Assembly (NCBI GenBank): GCA_023253295.1
Contig: JALRGZ010000036.1
Coordinates: 1-6,965, forward strand
From: Flavobacterium sp.
Lineage (GTDB): Bacteria; Bacteroidota; Bacteroidia; Flavobacteriales; Flavobacteriaceae
Length of the DNA stretch: 6,965 nt
Direction: 5' to 3'
Numbering within the stretch: the stretch's first letter is position 1; every line of letters starts with the position of its first letter. Position numbers and translations under genes: made by a program. Positions 6,003 to 6,965 of the stretch are shown piece after piece. The notes below the pieces were generated by a model. The model saw nothing but the letters and a program-made list of their open reading frames with translations. It was not told where the DNA came from and did no database searches.

Positions 6003-6016
6003 ATGATAAATGTCAT
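6003..6016. promoter_or_regulatory. FNR-like box upstream of ccoS-ccoN
   Basis: ATGATAAATGTCAT has the same half-site pattern as the box before ccoI (ATGAT-N4-ATCAT), with one base changed in the right half (GTCAT). The symmetry extends one base further on each side (TATGA/TCATA, 6002-6017). Its centre, 6009.5, is 33 bp before the centre of the -7 element, the same distance as in the ccoI promoter. Confidence 0.72.
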
Positions 6017-6038
6017 ATTTTCTCTAAAAGGTCTAAAG

Positions 6039-6046
6039 TAATTTTG
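6039..6046 (+). promoter_or_regulatory. -7 element of the ccoS-ccoN promoter
   Basis: TAATTTTG is a perfect match to the Bacteroidota TAnnTTTG element. The predicted transcript start is near 6050, giving a leader of about 15 nt to the ccoS ATG. No TTTG-type -33 element is needed if the FNR-like box recruits polymerase. Confidence 0.65.
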
Positions 6047-6064
6047 TTAACACAAATTTAAGGT

Positions 6065-6256
6065 ATGAGTGTCATCTATTTATTAATCACCATTAGCATC
6101 TTCGTTGCTATCGCTTTTCTGATTGCCTTTTTTATGGCAGTCAAGACGGGGCAATATGACGACGATTATACACCATCAGTCAGAATGCTTTTTGACGATG
6201 AAGTAAAATTAAAAGCCCAAAAAGAAATACAAACAACAGAAGAAAAACAAATTTAA
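6065..6256 (+). CDS. ccoS: cbb3-type cytochrome oxidase assembly protein CcoS
   Basis: A 63-residue single-span membrane protein of the CcoS/FixS family, needed for cofactor insertion (heme b and copper) into CcoN during cbb3 oxidase maturation. A hydrophobic helix covers about residues 3-26. It is followed by the family signature VKTGQYDDDYTPSVRMLFDD (26-45), which matches the typical A-V-x-x-GQYDD-x-x-TP-x-R-x-L-x-DD pattern. The C-terminal tail is short, charged and rich in Lys, Glu and Gln. The ATG is preceded by TTTAAGGT; the AAGG is very close to the start, so initiation probably relies on the A/T-rich leader. The stop TAA at 6254-6256 is only two bases before the ccoN start, so the two genes are surely co-transcribed. 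It has its own promoter, separate from ccoI. Confidence 0.93.
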   Translation: MSVIYLLITISIFVAIAFLIAFFMAVKTGQYDDDYTPSVRMLFDDEVKLKAQKEIQTTEEKQI

Positions 6257-6258
6257 TT

Positions 6259-6965
6259 ATGGAAATGCAACAGTTTTATTACGACAACAAAATTGTTAAA
6301 AAGTTCATCTACGCTACCATAGTATTTGGGGTAGTAGGGATGGCAGTCGGACTTTTATTAGCAATCTTATTTTTATTCCCTAACCTGACTGATGGAGTTT
6401 CCTGGTTAAGCTTTGGTCGTTTAAGACCATTGCATACTAATGCGGTTATTTTTGCTTTTGTTGGGAATGCCATGTTTGCCGGAGTGTATTACTCTTTGCA
6501 GCGTTTATTAAAAGCCAGAATGTTCAGTGATCTTTTAAGTAACATTAACTTCTGGGGATGGCAGTTAATCATTGTTGCAGCGGCAGTTTCGCTTCCATTA
6601 GGTTATAGTACTTCAAAAGAATATGCCGAATTGGAATGGCCAATCGATATTGCAATTGCATTGATTTGGGTAGTGTTTGGTATCAATATGATTGGAACTA
6701 TTCTTAAAAGAAGAGAGCGCCATTTGTATGTAGCAATCTGGTTTTATATAGCAACTTTCGTTACTGTAGCGGTATTACACATTTTCAACAGTTTGGCTTT
6801 ACCGGTATCTGCTTTAAAAAGTTACTCAGTATATGCAGGGGTACAGGATGCGTTAGTACAATGGTGGTATGGACACAATGCGGTTGCATTTTTCTTAACT
6901 ACACCTTTCTTAGGAATGATGTATTATTTCATTCCAAAAGCGGCCAATAGACCTGTTTATTCTTA
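6259..6965 (+). CDS. ccoN: cbb3-type cytochrome c oxidase catalytic subunit I, 5' part
   Basis: The first 235 residues of the heme-copper catalytic subunit of the high-affinity cbb3 oxidase, which reduces O2 to water in the inner membrane and pumps protons. It begins MEMQQFYYDN, a normal short N-terminus, followed by at least five hydrophobic spans. Recognisable motifs are GRLRPLHTNAVIFAF, whose His59 is the expected low-spin heme b ligand; VLHIFNSLALPV with His174; and QWWYGHNAVAFFLTTPFLG, whose His206 is an expected CuB ligand. PKAANRPVYS, just before the window edge, also fits the family. The frame is open to the edge. Many Bacteroidota carry ccoN fused to ccoO; the window stops too early to tell. 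Translation is probably coupled to ccoS. Confidence 0.94.
   Translation, partial: MEMQQFYYDNKIVKKFIYATIVFGVVGMAVGLLLAILFLFPNLTDGVSWLSFGRLRPLHTNAVIFAFVGNAMFAGVYYSLQRLLKARMFSDLLSNINFWGWQLIIVAAAVSLPLGYSTSKEYAELEWPIDIAIALIWVVFGINMIGTILKRRERHLYVAIWFYIATFVTVAVLHIFNSLALPVSALKSYSVYAGVQDALVQWWYGHNAVAFFLTTPFLGMMYYFIPKAANRPVYS

Overview
The window looks like chromosomal DNA of a Flavobacterium-like member of the Bacteroidota. It is AT-rich, its start regions are A-rich rather than carrying strong Shine-Dalgarno sequences, and it has TAnnTTTG-type -7 promoter elements. The protein families also fit: a MazG tail, a secreted transglutaminase-like protein, a YciI protein, and a cbb3 oxidase locus with its own Crp/Fnr regulator.

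Layout from left to right. (1) Positions 1-302 hold the 3' end of mazG. Its last codons lie inside a 69-bp tandem duplication (about 270-431). (2) Positions 303-873 are a gene-free, AT-rich stretch with repeats and a possible terminator. (3) Positions 874-2070 hold one secreted transglutaminase-like gene split by a single in-frame TGA at 1699-1701; the reading frame is otherwise intact. (4) A strong hairpin at 2094-2145 separates it from a convergent YciI-family gene (2151-2456, minus). (5) A hairpin terminator at 2649-2674 follows a Crp/Fnr-type regulator gene (2697-3374, minus). (6) Divergent from the regulator is ccoI/fixI (3470-5869), a copper-type P1B ATPase. (7) After a 195-bp gap with a REP-like palindrome come ccoS (6065-6256) and the 5' part of ccoN (from 6259), which runs off the window.

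Positions 2697-6965 appear to be a regulator-plus-cbb3-oxidase module. CcoI is expected to supply copper for the oxidase, CcoS to act in maturation, and CcoN to be the catalytic heme-copper subunit. The most informative signal is regulatory. A 14-bp FNR-like box lies before ccoI (3415-3428) and another before ccoS (6003-6016). In both promoters the box centre is exactly 33 bp upstream of the centre of a TAnnTTTG-like -7 element, which puts the box near -41 as in class II FNR activation. The adjacent regulator keeps three cysteines at spacings matching E. coli FNR C20, C23 and C122, but has Ser where FNR has C29. This suggests a local oxygen-sensing circuit controlling the high-affinity oxidase. 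I see no phage, CRISPR array, insertion sequence, or tRNA or rRNA gene.
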